Positions 1-11,000 are shown, counted from the first letter of the stretch. The stretch is 64,000 nt of DNA from Corydoras sp. C115 (GCA_019802505.1 JAFMOC010000240.1:550492-614491), one strand, 5' to 3'. Notes: generated by a model not told the origin, from the letters alone. A program made the numbers and translations.

Positions 1-188
1 AATAACTGCCATGCCCTTAGCACTGACAGATACAGTCATGCACATAGCACCATCGCATAGACATGCACACAGTACTGACAGTTAAAGACATATCTACTGG
101 TCAGACATCTTTACACATCTCCACTTATCAGTTTATTTTTTCTGCTTTATTTTCTAATTTGTATTTTCTTTTGTTAAGTTTTATGTAG

Positions 189-245
189 ATCAAGCAGAAG
201 CTGCAGGACCAAAGTGTTGTCAATGTCACCATAACATTTAAATAA
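189..245 (+). CDS. Terminal exon of a C-type lectin-like paralogue (rest lies left of window)
   Basis: After a TAG acceptor the sequence reads IKQKLQDQSVVNVTITFK and stops. The terminal exon of the complete lectin gene at 34014-34070 reads IKQKLQQYGVDNVTITFK, so the two are clear paralogues with the same phase-0 acceptor. In fish secreted C-type lectins this short lysine/glutamine-rich tail follows the last CTLD. The upstream exons must lie beyond the left edge; the preceding 188 bases show none. An ATTAAA 40 bases after the stop could serve as poly(A) signal. The acceptor tract is weak, so whether this paralogue is functional cannot be judged. Confidence 0.7.
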   Translation: MKQKLQDQSVVNVTITFK

Positions 246-1263
246 CACCCAAGTAGAAAAATGATTCTATTTTGACCATCAAAATTAAATGAGACAAGCT
301 TTAAATATGTAATATTTAAAATCAATTTTTGTAGTTAAGTGTCTTTTCTCTTGGTTAAGTTAATGCATGTTAGTTACACATTTTAGTTACTCATGTTAGT
401 TACACATGTTAAAATAGAGAAACAAATGTTTAAATCAGATTTTTTGTTAAGTAAGTTATATTAAGTCTAATATTATCTTAGTTTTATCTTTTTATTAACC
501 AATTCTGTGTGTCACATGATGTAGTACCTTAACGCTGTTCTTCTTTTTAAGTAAATAAGGTACAATACCTTTATAAATTGCTCTTCTTTCGACTACACGT
601 CTCACTGTATAATGATTTCCTTATATGGGAGGTTTTAAATTTCACTCTTCATTTATTATTTACTTCTCCTTTATAAACGTTTATTGTCATATCGTAATCA
701 TGTTTGAGTTTTATGCTAAATATTTATTTTAATTAAGTATGCATATTTAAATAGTTACTGATATATTCACAAGTATAAAATCAGCCTTAAAAAATGAATT
801 TATTTCAGTTTGTTTTTTAATTTATTATATTTAAAAAATAAATATGAATTAAATGGCAAGTGGGGCGGCACGGTGGTTTAGTGGTTAGCACTTTCGCCTC
901 TCAGCGCTAGGGATTCCCGGTTCGAATCCTTATCTGGGTGGAGTTTCCATGTTCTGCCTGTGTCTGCGTGGGTTTCCTCTGGGTTCTCCGGTTTCCTCCC
1001 ACTGTCCAAAAACATGGATCAAGTCAATCGAGTTCTTCAAATTGCCCCATATAGAGTGTGTATGTGTGCGTGTCTGTGTGTCTACCCAGAGCCCGAAATG
1101 TTCTCCACTGGATGGGCATGGGGAACCCCATTGCCGCAACCCTAATATAGGATAAAGCGGAAGATAATGGATGGATGGATGGATAAATGGCAAGCTACAG
1201 ATTCCAGCAAAGCGTGAGTTTATTTACATTTACATTTACTAAAGAGAAGACAGACATAGATAG
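246..1263 (+). repeat. Lectin 3' flank, duplicated segment copy A
   Basis: This AT-rich stretch follows the lectin terminal exon. From about 310 it is homologous to 10336-11000, sharing long runs such as TGTGTGTCACATGATGTAG (inexact around it) and TTTATTTACATTTACATTTA. Its beginning also matches the reverse complement of the lectin 3' flank at 33440-34013. A SINE (861-1183) and a BEL element (from 1264) interrupt it. No gene is visible in it. Confidence 0.75.
861..1183 (+). mobile_element. tRNA-derived SINE, full length, with 11-bp TSD
   Basis: The head carries A-box-like TTTAGTGGTTAGCAC and B box GGTTCGAATCC, followed by the family body with CAAAAACATGGATCAAGT and a GGATGGATGG tail. Direct repeats TAAATGGCAAG flank it (850-860 and 1184-1194). 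The paralogous locus at 10894-10904 keeps a single copy (TAAAGGGCAAG) with no SINE, which is the empty site. Confidence 0.93.
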
Positions 1264-1834
1264 TGTAGCTCCCTCAGATTCAAAGTCGACAGCACAGATA
1301 TTCTTGCCAATACTGATTAGGTTTATTCTTGAGTTTGCACCTTAACTTTGTAAATAATCTTACACCCAACCGTAAGAACTGTAACATAAATCAAATAAAG
1401 AAATATACAATGAGCAATTTACATATTGTAGACTATTAATCTTAAGACTGATCCTTTGTAGGTTTTATCACATGAATTTACATCTGGATTTAGAACCGTA
1501 ATTACATATCAATTCACTCTAATGCTAGAAAAGGTAATAAACATAATTGGTATATTAACAGAACACAAACCTCATTGGCTGCATGAAATATCTAAGGAGG
1601 CTATAGTTTCACGTCGTACCCTGTGGGTCTTCAGCTTCTGAATGACCCTTAATGCTAACTTTGAAACCTTTGTAACGTGGTAACCGCGGTAATTAGCAGT
1701 GTAACCATGTAAATTAACATTGTCAATGTTCTTAAAGGAACAGAAGTTCTATTATACACTATTATACAATTTTACAACCTTTAAACCAATTAAGATGAAT
1801 TAAAAAATATAAACTGCTTAAGTAGGCAGTTACA
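1264..1834 (-). repeat. BEL/Pao 3' LTR
   Basis: This is 571 bp, TGTAGCTCCCTC to GGCAGTTACA on the plus strand, and matches the other LTR over its whole length with about 2% substitutions and no indels seen. Confidence 0.95.
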
Positions 1835-1962
1835 CTCCCACCAAAATCTATGATTGTAAATCATGAAATGAAATTATACCAAGCAGATTATTTTACAGTA
1901 CTAGCTTGGTGATGAATTCGCATGAATTTACAACTGTAAAGTGAAGATAAAGATGATGGTCT

Positions 1963-2481
1963 TCACTCTGCTTCTAGTAATGTCACCGTCTTATGGATAG
2001 GCCTCTCCAGATAAATTGGTTTGGAAACACGCCTTCCCTTCTTATCCAGGTTGGAATCGCTGTGGCACAACTTCACCTTTCTCACTCTACCGTCTCTTCC
2101 TGGATACACTTCAACGACCCTTGCCAATTTCCACAGGTTACGAGATGTAGCGTCTTCTTGCAGAAGGACGATATCGTTAACCTTTGCATCTCTGCGATCC
2201 TTGATCCACTTCTGTCTTGGTTGAAGGTTCAGGAGATACTCTTTCTTCCACCGACTCCAGAAGAGATTTGCCAAGAATTCTTGGAACCAACGTTCCCACT
2301 GAGGTTGCAAATCATCGGGTGAAGTATCGTTCCAACACGGTTGCAGCAGGATCTGCTTTCCCGATGATCCTCTGAGGTTAAGTGGTTTCTCCCTGACAAC
2401 CACTCTAAACCGAGACTCGTCAGAAGCCACGCACCACTGCGCCCCAAGAGCTCTTTCTATTTGAGATTCTCCTAATGTCAT
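1963..2481 (-). pseudogene. pol: BEL/Pao pol remnant: RT start fused to C-terminal DUF5641-like region
   Basis: The first ~38 residues contain the early-RT motif ERALGAQWCV. A short later RT piece (GKQILLQPCWND...LQPQWERW) follows, then the frame enters the end of the integrase polyprotein (LFWSRWKKEYL, then KVNDIVLL and a VEVYPGRDGRVRKVKL segment typical of BEL DUF5641). Catalytic RT YxDD, RNase H and the DDE core are absent, so two internal deletions removed them in frame. It overlaps the gag-protease ORF by four bases in another frame, indicating a frameshift in a family that normally has one polyprotein. Confidence 0.85.
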
Positions 2482-4139
2482 ATCCTTGGTTGTAGTAGCT
2501 TCAGCAAATTCTTGGGAATGGTGTAGAGGACTTCTCTGCTATTGGAAACAAGCTTGTGAAGTCGTAGATTGCCTGTGCTGCAAAGTTCTCTGGCTTCTTT
2601 CACAAGATTCCCATTCTCCCACCAAGGGAATCGAAAATAATCTTGGTCTTCTGTTTTCATATGGAACTGGTGAAACATGCGCTCTATGTCACTTCTTCGG
2701 AAGCGAAACAAAACTCCCACCAAGGCATTCGTTAGATCTGGACCGGTTAAAAGATGAACATTCAGAGAGGTTCCTTGGAACTTGGCAGAATACACTTCAC
2801 TTGTAAGATCTGAGGGAGACTGAAGATCTGGTACCACTTTCTTCACTACCACTTGGTGGCTTACTCCCATACTATCTCCATAGTTGAGACATGGATTACC
2901 ACAGCCTACTACACTCCATCCCAAATCCGTTTGCAGTGCAAAGGGTTGGTTTCTTTCACCAGCCATTACTCGTTTTGGTAGTAAAGCCTGAGGACAGTTG
3001 CTGCCTATTAAAAGGCACACTTCACAGCTTTGCTGAGGGGCAATCTCATCTGCAATATGTTCCAGATGAGTCCATAACCTTGCTATGTCCGGTGTAAGAA
3101 TATGATTTCTATTTGCCGGCATAATTTCCCTGGAATAAGTCACAGGAAGTGGTATTATCTCGTCTGAATAGAACCCTCTTACTTGTAAACCAGTCATCTT
3201 CTTGCAGGACACAATGCTATTTGTTGAAGATAGCGTGGTAATACTCAGCTGAACTGGTTCACTCCTTACGTTGAGTGCCCTTGCGGTCTCCTCCAGTATA
3301 AATGACGTATCACTCTGTGTATCCAGAAGTGCGTACACAAGAACTTCGCGATATGGCTCAGCCGCAGCAGAGACCCATACCGGGATTATTGTAGATGCAT
3401 GGGTGTGGCTGCCACTCTGGATCACCGTATGTACTATGGCTCCACATGTATTTGTAGATGTACTTGGTTGATCTTGTGGTTTTTCTGGCCTTTCATCCTT
3501 TGGCTCGTCTTTGTATTTTGCTTCGTCAGCCTTTACTACTTGCGTTCTTTCTTGCTTGCGTTCTTCTTTAGTAAGATTATCATGAAGGCAAGTTGGATGA
3601 CCTTTCTCGCATGTCTTGCAGATATTTCTCTCACTGCAGTTCTTGGAACGATGACCCCATTTCAAGCAACCAAAGCACAACCTTTTCTCCTGGACAAACT
3701 TGACTCTTTCTGTAATTGTCTTCTTCATAAACTTACGGCAATCTGGTAGACTGTGTCCTACCTCCTCACAGAAGACACAGTCTTTGACGTTAGCATTCTC
3801 ATCTGAATTCGTTATTAAAGTATTTTCTCCTGCTCTATTACTTATACCCTTACTTTTCTCTCCTTCACGTGGATTTGGTGTAGGGAAAGATGTCATTGGG
3901 TTACAAACGATTTTGGCTTCACGTGTTAGAAACTGTACAAATTGGCTGAAGCTTGGAAATTTTATACCTTGTTCTTGTAATTTTATGACTTTCCGTTTCC
4001 ATCTCAAGATCAACCAATCTGGAAGTTTAGTAAGTATCTTTCTGTTCTCGCTGCAACTGTTAAGCATTTCGAGATCTTCAATTTGAAACATTGCAGATTC
4101 ACAACTACGAAGGAAGTCAACCAGTTCTTGCAGTTCCAT
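2478..4139 (-). pseudogene. gag-pol: BEL/Pao gag C-terminus, zinc knuckles and aspartic protease
   Basis: The 553-residue frame begins inside the DUF1759-like gag region. It has three CCHC-type knuckles: C121-C124-H129-C134, C155-C158-H163-C168 and C174-C177-H181-C184. An aspartic protease follows with the BEL-type DTQSD motif near residue 273, then the linker to RT containing ALQTDLGWSVVG. In an intact element this would be one polyprotein processed by its own protease. Here it is cut off from the gag start by stops and frame changes at 4140-4570 and from RT by a frameshift near 2480. Confidence 0.88.
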
Positions 4140-4163
4140 ATTGTTTTTGGTACTTATTTTGGG

Positions 4164-4382
4164 TCATGCTTCGATCTTATCCCTGTAGGCTTGGGCAAGG
4201 ATGAATGAACTGCCATAACATTCTTCCAGGATACGCCATGCATCAAAATAGGCTGACTCAGTCCCTTGCAGGAAGTAACTCTCTATGGCCTTCTTCGCAT
4301 TTCCACCCACATATTTTTGTAAATAATATATCTTTTCTTCATCTGGGATGTTCTTTCTGTCTATTAGCGTCTGAAAGGACAC
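4164..4382 (-). pseudogene. gag: BEL/Pao gag (DUF1759-like) fragment
   Basis: The frame reads FQTLIDRKNIPDEEKIYYLQ and continues through AKKAIESYF and AWRILEECYGS, the usual wording of the BEL gag matrix-like region. A frame change separates it from the downstream gag-protease frame 25 bases away. Confidence 0.8.
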
Positions 4383-4572
4383 TTTCCAGTCCTTATACCG
4401 AAGTGGATCGCCACTGAATATTGTTGGTTCTGGGATGGGATCCTTGTCTCTTTACAGCTTCAGCTTCCAGTTTCTGCAATTCTTCCATATGATGTTCTTG
4501 CTCTAGCAGTACTTGCAAGGTGGCTTCTTTGGCGGCAACTTCGGCAGCTGCACTCCTTTTGCTAGCAGAAGA

Positions 4573-5133
4573 TCAATGGGAATAATTTGAATTCTTGCTG
4601 CTGCGAAGGCGAATGCTGCTCTTGGCTGACCTTGGCTCTTCAAGACCATGTTCTTGAACATTCGTTGCTCGATGCATGATCTTCTGTGTCACTGATTGAC
4701 AGATGTCGATTCTACGACGTGAATCTTGATCAGGAACACTAATTCGTCTCAGCTCGTCATAGATGGCATTCAGGTTTTTTGAGGCATCATTCACCTTGGT
4801 AACATTTTCATCCAACAAGTCGGCTGAGCACTGTCCACCTAAATCTTGGCTGACGGTCTGAACGACTTCCTTCCACTTCTTATAGCACACACTGAAGCGA
4901 CGTTCAATTGTTTTCACTTTTTCATCGTGTAGTGCTTGACCTTTCTCCGTCATCTTGCAGACTCTTTGGTCTCTTTGTAGCTCTTGTTCAGGAATTGAAT
5001 CAGGACCTTCTGGACAGTCAGTCACTTGTGAATGCGTGTCATCATGAGACTGCGGCTCATCCTTGATGCTTGATCTCGTCTCTACAAAGATTTGGCTCTC
5101 GTTGCTATTCGTATCACTATGACTATTCGGCAT
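4573..5133 (-). pseudogene. gag: BEL/Pao gag N-terminus
   Basis: The frame encodes a 186-residue acidic and then helical, charged protein starting 83 bases inside the 5' LTR boundary. That position is right for a gag start. It ends at a stop (4573), after which the DUF1759-like piece at 4164-4382 resumes in another frame. No zinc knuckle or catalytic motif lies in this part. Confidence 0.7.
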
Positions 5134-5215
5134 CTTCTATCTGCAGGATTCCTCAAGCAGTGAAGCGCTGAGTTCTTACTTTTCCATGAGTTCTTACTTT
5201 TCCATGAGTTCTTAT

Positions 5216-5786
5216 TGTAGCTCCCTCAGATTCAAAGTCGACAGCACAAATATTCTTGCCAATACTGATTAGGTTTATTCTTGAGTTTGCACCTTAACTT
5301 TGTACATAATATTACACCCAACCGTGAGAACTGTAACATAAATCAAATAAACAAATATACAATGAGCAATTTACATATTGTAAATTATTAATCTTAAGAC
5401 TGATCCTTTGTTGGTTTTATCACACGAATTTACATCTGGATTTGGAACCGTAATTACATATCAATTCACTCTAATGCTAGAAAAGGTAATAAACATAATT
5501 GGTATATTAACAGAACACAAACCTCATTGGCTGCATGAAATATCTAAGGAGGCTATAGTTTCACGTCGTACCCTGTGGGTCTTCAGCTTCTGAATGACCC
5601 TTAATGCTAACTTTGAAACCTTTGTAACGTGGTAACCGTGGTAATTAGCAGTGTAACCATGTAAATTAACATTGTCAATGTTCTTAAAGGAACAGAAGTT
5701 CTATTATACACTATTATACAATTTTACAACCTTTAAACCAATTAAGATGAATTAAAAAATATAAACTGCTTAAATAGGCAGTTACA
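5216..5786 (-). repeat. BEL/Pao 5' LTR
   Basis: This is the 571-bp partner of 1264-1834. Just inside it (5170-5215) lies an 18-bp unit, AGTTCTTACTTTTCCATG, repeated in tandem in the leader. Confidence 0.95.
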
Positions 5787-5818
5787 GATAGATAGAGAGA
5801 GAGAGAAAGAGAGACAGA

Positions 5819-6001
5819 TGTAACAAGTGGAATTATTACGTAGCTGTGTTGTTGTAGCACGTACTGTATTGAATGTGACACTTAGATGTTCAATGTGCTT
5901 GTACGGTTAAGAGCTGAAAGTAAATAGTGCATGGGATAAAAAGAACCTTGTTCGGACATTGATTGGTATGTTATTTAAGATAAAAGCAATAACATAAAAC
6001 A
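5819..6001 (+). repeat. Candidate short 5' LTR of the Mag-like gypsy element
   Basis: A 183-bp TG...CA segment (TGTAACAAGTGG to CATAAAACA) is followed at once by TGGTGGCAGTGGTG, a plausible tRNA primer-binding site beginning TGG. No second LTR survives in the window, so the boundaries are inferred. Confidence 0.6.
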
Positions 6002-8086
6002 TGGTGGCAGTGGTGTAAAGTGAAATTCACGGGTGAACGCATAATCGGGGAAAAAAAAAACGCAGATGCTAATACAGTACGGACGGCGCACTGGGATTGA
6101 AGCCGCCAGCAGCACTGGACTGTAATTCACCAAACGTGTTGAAGACATGGAAGTCGTGGAAAGAGGAATTTACACTGTATGTGGACATTGCTGTGAATTG
6201 GAAGATGAAAAAATGAAGCTAAAAGTCTTCAAATAACTCATAGGAGAGACGGGGTGAGAACTAAGTGAGAGGCTATGTGCTTCAGTAAGGCCAGACGATT
6301 TTACAATTAGCGCATTAATGACTGCTTTTGACAACCATTTCAACCCAAAGCCGAATGAGACTGTTGAAAGATATAAGGTTTTCTCCAGAAATCAGACAGC
6401 GGATGAAAAGATCGACAAATATGTAAAAGATTTAAGAATGTTGACAGCTACATGCAATTTTGGAGAGATAAGAGACTCCTTAATAAGGGACAGGATTGTG
6501 TGCGGAATTCAGAGCTCACAGTGGTGTGAACGTTTGCTACGAGAGTCTAACATGACCCTGGTGAAGTGTTTGCAAATATGCAGAGCAGCAGAACTGTCCA
6601 GGGAAAACACAAAGAAAATTGAGGGACAGTATGTAGAAGAAATTCACACAATAAACATAACAAAACAGCTTCATCTTATTAAGTGTAAATACTGTGGGAA
6701 AACACACGAACGCAAAAAAGAGAGTTGCCCAGCTTTTGGAAGGCAATGCAAAAAATGCGGAAAACAGAACCATTTCGCTTCAAAATGTATGTCAACAAGG
6801 ACCAGAGATGTGCATGTTGTGATGGATGCAGAACAGGAGCAGGCCCAGGAAATATTTAGCCTACAGTCACAACTGGAAGGAGAAAATAAATATGGAAAGC
6901 AGCTTTTCGCAACTATGCTTGTTGGAGAAAAGTCAGTGAAATTCCAATTAGACTGTGGAGCAAGCGGCAATATAATATCAATTCAGCTGCTAAATCCAGA
7001 GACACAGTTGGAGGACACAAAGCAGGTTCTAGTCATGTACAACAAAAGCACACTAAAACCACTTGGAAAATGCAGAATCAAAATCAGAAACCCAAGAAAC
7101 AGAAAACTGTGCCGTTTAGAGTGTATGGTGGTTCAGGAGAACTACTCAGTGCCCTTGCTAGGCAATAAAGTGGTGCAGGCAATGGACTTGGTTAGAATTC
7201 AGAGGGAGAACATCCTTGCCATTGACAACATTGTCACAGCCCACAATGACAAAGAACCATGGGACATGAGACACGTTAGGAACGAATATCGCAATGTATT
7301 CGAAGGTGATGGCTGTCTTGATGGAAAATACCAAATTGAAGATAGACTCGAGCATAAAGCCAGTACAACTGCCAAAGCGCCGCATTCCAGATTCCTTAAT
7401 GAAGCCACTGAAAGAAGAACTAAAAAGTCTTCAGGATAGGAAGATCATTGCTCCAGTTGTACAGAGTGGATCAGTATCATGGTGGTTGTGAAGAAATCAT
7501 CAGGCAAGCTAAGGATATGTATTGATCCAAGACTGCGAAACAGAGCTCTAAAGAGACAACATTTCCCTCTTCCTACCATAGATGATGTTTTACCAGATTT
7601 GGCGAAAGCTAGAGTCTTCACTGTGTGTGATGTGAAGGATGGATTCTGGCATGTACCATTGACAGACGAGTCAAGCTATTTGACAACTTTTGCAACACCA
7701 TTTGTCGATACAGGTGGTTAAGAATGCCGATGGGAATCAGCCCAGCACCTGAAGTATTCAAGCACAGGCAAACACAGGCATTAGATGGACCAACTGACGT
7801 TAGAACTATCGCAGATGACATCCTGACCATTGGTGAGGGAGAAAAAGAGGGAAATGCTGTGAGAGATCATGACGTCAAACTCAGAAATCTATTGGATCGT
7901 TGCAGAGAGCGCAACATTAAACAGTGAAAAATTTAAACTGAGACAATGTGAAGTACCGTACATTGGTCACAGATTGACATCAGAAGGGTTAAAAATAGAC
8001 CCTGAGAAGAGCCGAGCTGTTGCAGAAATGCCAAGCCCAACGGATGTGAAAGGACTTCAAAGGCTATTGTATGGCAAGCCGTTTTA
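6002..8086 (+). mobile_element. Truncated Mag-like Ty3/gypsy retrotransposon (gag to mid-RT)
   Basis: Leader, gag with two zinc knuckles, protease and the first part of RT run on the plus strand. Homology stops within RT at about 8080, where the palindrome-rich repeat begins. RNase H, integrase and the 3' LTR are missing. Confidence 0.85.
6318..7439 (+). pseudogene. gag-pol: Mag-like gypsy gag-protease ORF
   Basis: The 373-residue frame holds the gag capsid region, then two zinc-binding knuckles: C123-C126-H130-C137 and C144-C147-H152-C157. An aspartic protease follows with LDCGASGNII near residues 211-220, where the usual motif is D-T/S-G. The C-terminus enters the pre-RT linker and then loses frame; the homologous reading continues at 7294-7491 in another frame. 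The 5' end of gag is probably longer than this start, because sequence from about 6130 looks related in other frames. Confidence 0.82.
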
Positions 8087-8087
8087 A
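7479..8087 (+). pseudogene. pol: Mag-like gypsy RT fragment, frameshifted
   Basis: The reading starts VVVKKSSGKLRICIDPR, passes the RT palm motif VFTVCDVKDGFW and FATPF, breaks near 7721, resumes at 7724 with MPMGISPAPEVF and ADDILTIGEG, then shifts again near 7925 into HRLTSEGLKIDPEKSRA. The ADD catalytic pair is preserved. The frame ends at LQRLL where the next repeat begins. At least two frameshifts make it a pseudogene. Confidence 0.85.
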
Positions 8088-8914
8088 CATTTAATAAGTA
8101 GCGGTAATGGCAATTATAGATATCTAAAATTATATTTTTACTAGTTAGAATTGCAAGTCAACATATCCATAATGTCATTTTGACTAGTAACAATTGTAAT
8201 TAAAGATATCTACAATTCATTTCTTACTATTAACAATGTTCATTCTTGATATCAACAATTCAATTTCCACTAGTAAAAATGTTCATTGTAGATATCAACA
8301 ATTCAATTTCTACTAGTAGGCTTGTGCCATAGACCTCCATTCAAATTCAATTTCAGATATCTGTAATTCAGTTTTAACATGTTACAATTACAAGCGGACA
8401 TATCCATAATGTCATTTTGACTAGTAACAATTGTAATTAAAGATATCTTCAATTCATTTCTTACTAGTAACAATGTTCATTCTTGATATCAACAATTCAA
8501 TTTCCACTAGTAAAAATGTTCATTGTAGATATCAACAATTCAATTTCTACTAGTGGAAATGTTCATTTTAGATATCTCGAATTGTTCTCACATTATAGTT
8601 ATCAAAAATGTAATTTCAGATATCTAAAACTCAATTCTTACTAGTAAAAATTAAATTACTGATATGTTGGGCCTGGAATTGTAACTAGTAAAAATATAAT
8701 TTCAGATATCTGAAATTACATTTCAGATATCTAAAACTGCATTTCAGATATCTGAAATGGCAGTTTTTACTAGTAAAAATTATGTTGTTACTAGTAACAA
8801 TTGTATTTAAGATATCTACAATTCCTTTTGTAACAAGTAAGAATTGAATTGCAGATATCAAAAAATTTGTTTCCACTAGTAAAGATGAAATCGTTTTAAC
8901 ATGTAAGAACCAAT

Positions 8915-9108
8915 ATGCAAATGAGGTTACATATCCGAAACTAATATGCAAATTAGGGCACATATCCGAAATTACATTTTCACATGTAACAACTTATATG
9001 CAAATGAGGGTACATATCCGAAACTAATATGCAAATTTAGGCGAAAGCCGACCAATGGCTTTGTGTTCTGACTCTGACGTCAATATGCAAATTACGCGGT
9101 TGACGTCA
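8915..9108. promoter_or_regulatory. Cluster of octamer, CRE and CCAAT motifs
   Basis: Five exact ATGCAAAT octamers start at 8915, 8946, 8998, 9029 and 9085, interleaved with three copies of ACATATCCGAAA. Two TGACGTCA sites (9075-9082 and 9101-9108) and a CCAAT (9052) follow. The motifs are direct observations. That they act as a promoter or enhancer is inference. Confidence 0.5.
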
Positions 9109-9188
9109 TCTCCCATCGACCGAAACCACAGAAATGAAAACGCAACAAAATCCAAACGGAGGCTAATTTGGGCCACTGATTTAATTGA

Positions 9189-9538
9189 GGCGGCACGGTG
9201 GCTTAGTGGTTAGCACGTTCGCCTCTCAGCGCTAGGGATTCCTGGTTCAAATCCCCATCTGGGTGGAGTTTCCATGTTCTCCCCGTGTCCGCGTGGGTTT
9301 CCTCCGGGTTCTCCGGTTTCCTCCCACAGTCCAAAAACATGGATCAATTAATTGAGTTCTCTAAAATTGCCCCATATAGAGTGTGTTTGAGTGTGTGAGT
9401 GTGTACCCAGCGATGGATTGGCGCCCTGTCCTGGGTGTATCTGCCCAGCGCCCGAGACGTTCTCCCCTGGATGGGCATGGGGAACCCCACCGCGACCCTA
9501 ATAGAGGAAAAGCGGGAGATAATGAATGAATGAATGAA
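9189..9538 (+). mobile_element. tRNA-derived SINE, full length, with 12-bp TSD
   Basis: The head GGCGGCACGGTGGCTTAGTG, the B-box region and a GAATGAATGA tail are present. Perfect direct repeats TGATTTAATTGA flank it at 9177-9188 and 9539-9550. Confidence 0.95.
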
Positions 9539-9557
9539 TGATTTAATTGATTTTATA

Positions 9558-9582
9558 TTATTATTATTATTATTATTATTAT
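9558..9582. repeat. ATT trinucleotide microsatellite
   Basis: A run of TATTATTATTAT follows the SINE. Confidence 0.9.
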
Positions 9583-10335
9583 ATTCCGTTACAGTTATAC
9601 ACTCATTGAATAATGCTACCTTTATTAAATAAACGGTAGTGTCTCGGCAGTTATATTTACACAGTAGTATATACACAAAACATGCTTAAATATAAAAAAG
9701 TAAGAATTGTTGATGCAATCATTTTCTCTAGTATGTTTCACAGAAGCAGCGTGTTTACGGCGCACCTGGCGCTTGCTGGGGCTGTATATGTCTGTTGCAT
9801 ACTCACTAACATGCTCTATAAATGAATTATTGTGTATGTTGTACAGTTAAATTTTTGTGTACAGACAGAGACAGACAGACAGATAGATTGGTAGCAATTC
9901 TGCTGTATTCTTGTGACCACTTGCCCCGCCATGTTACACTTTTATTCTGAAACAACATTATTGTAAAATCCGACCAATGGCTTAATGGCCCGCCCACATA
10001 TCCGAAATGAACATGCAAATGAGAGCACATATCTGAATATTGCAAGCCGTTTTAACATTTGAATGGTAATTGTTGATATCTGAAATAGAACACATTTTTA
10101 CTAGAAGCAATTCCATTTCAACATGTGAAAATGCAATTGTAGATATCTGAAATTGTTATTCTTACTAGTTACGAGAGAATTTAAGATATCAACAATTAAA
10201 TTAATGATATCTGTAAGCCGAATTTTCATTAGTTAAAATGTCATTTCTACGTGTAAAAATATGTATTGTTACATGTAAAAATTGTATTATAGATATCTTA
10301 AATGAAATTACTGTTATGTTGGGCCTGGAATTGTT

Positions 10336-11000
10336 TTAAATCTATTTTTGTAGTTAAGTGACTTTTCTCTTGGTTAAGTTAAGTCTGGTTAAGTTATTGC
10401 ATGTTAGTCACACTTTTTAGAATGTTTGAAAAGAGAAATAAATGTTTTAATATGATTTTTTTTCTTAAGTAAGTTATATTAAATTATATTAGTTTTATCT
10501 TTTTATTAAACAGTCCTGTGTGTCACATGATGTAGCACCTCACCACTGTTCTTCATGCTTTTTAAGTAAATAAGGTACAATATCTTTATTTTTTGCTCCT
10601 CTTTTGACTACAAGTGATGATTTCCAAATTATTTCATAATATGGGAGGTTTTTTGTATAATTATCTTAAATTTCACTCTTCATTTATTATTTACTTATCC
10701 TTTATATCCATTTATTGTCATATCTAAATCATGTTTGAGTTTCATGCTAAATATTTCTTTCAATTTAGTTATATGCATATTTAAATAATTACTGATATAT
10801 TTACAAGTACAAAATCAGCCTAATAAAATTTGCCTTGTCTTAAATTTATTTCAGTTTGTTTTTTATTTATTATATTTAAAAATAAAAATGAATTAAAGGG
10901 CAAGCTATAGATGTCAGCAAAAACTAAGTTTATTTACATTTACATTTATGAAAGGGAAGATAGATAGATAGATTAATTGATCGATAGCTATTTATAGAGA
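10336..11000 (+). repeat. Lectin 3' flank, duplicated segment copy B
   Basis: It aligns with 320-1263 over about 600 bases with small indels. It lacks both the SINE and the BEL insertion seen there, so it serves as the pre-insertion state. The lectin terminal exon that should precede it is not present; the palindromic repeat abuts instead. It ends in GATA and GAGA simple repeats (10961-11010). Confidence 0.8.

Larger units (their letters stand above)
1264..5786 (-). mobile_element. BEL/Pao LTR retrotransposon, internally deleted
   Basis: Two 571-bp LTRs (1264-1834 and 5216-5786) bounded by TG...CA differ at about a dozen positions, and a 5-bp direct repeat GATAG flanks the element (1259-1263, 5787-5791; note the GATA-rich site). 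A purine-rich tract (GGTGGGAG on the minus strand) precedes the 3' LTR. The coding region encodes gag, three zinc knuckles and an aspartic protease. Most of RT and all of RNase H and the integrase core are missing; the C-terminal DUF5641-like region remains. This copy cannot be autonomous. Confidence 0.95.
8087..10335. repeat. Palindromic-hexamer-rich repeat, unclassified
   Basis: The sequence GCAAGCCGTTTTAACATTT opens the segment and recurs at about 10043; TGTTGGGCCTGGAATTGT occurs near 8667 and at its right end near 10318. Between them, GATATC (about 20 copies by eye), ACTAGT (about 14) and ACATGT (about 5) alternate every 20-40 bases, usually next to AATT. A SINE sits at 9189-9538. No ORF is convincing. 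It looks like a non-autonomous transposon, but I saw no clean terminal inverted repeats. Confidence 0.7.

Noticed and set aside
875..935. tRNA gene
   Set aside because: The A/B-box-like head recurs in about 20 copies with a constant SINE body and does not fold as an obvious complete tRNA; it is the SINE promoter.
949..1193. ORFs over the SINE copies (for example 930-1193 minus, 30816-31226 minus)
   Set aside because: Readthrough of SINE sequence; the same peptide pieces recur at every copy.
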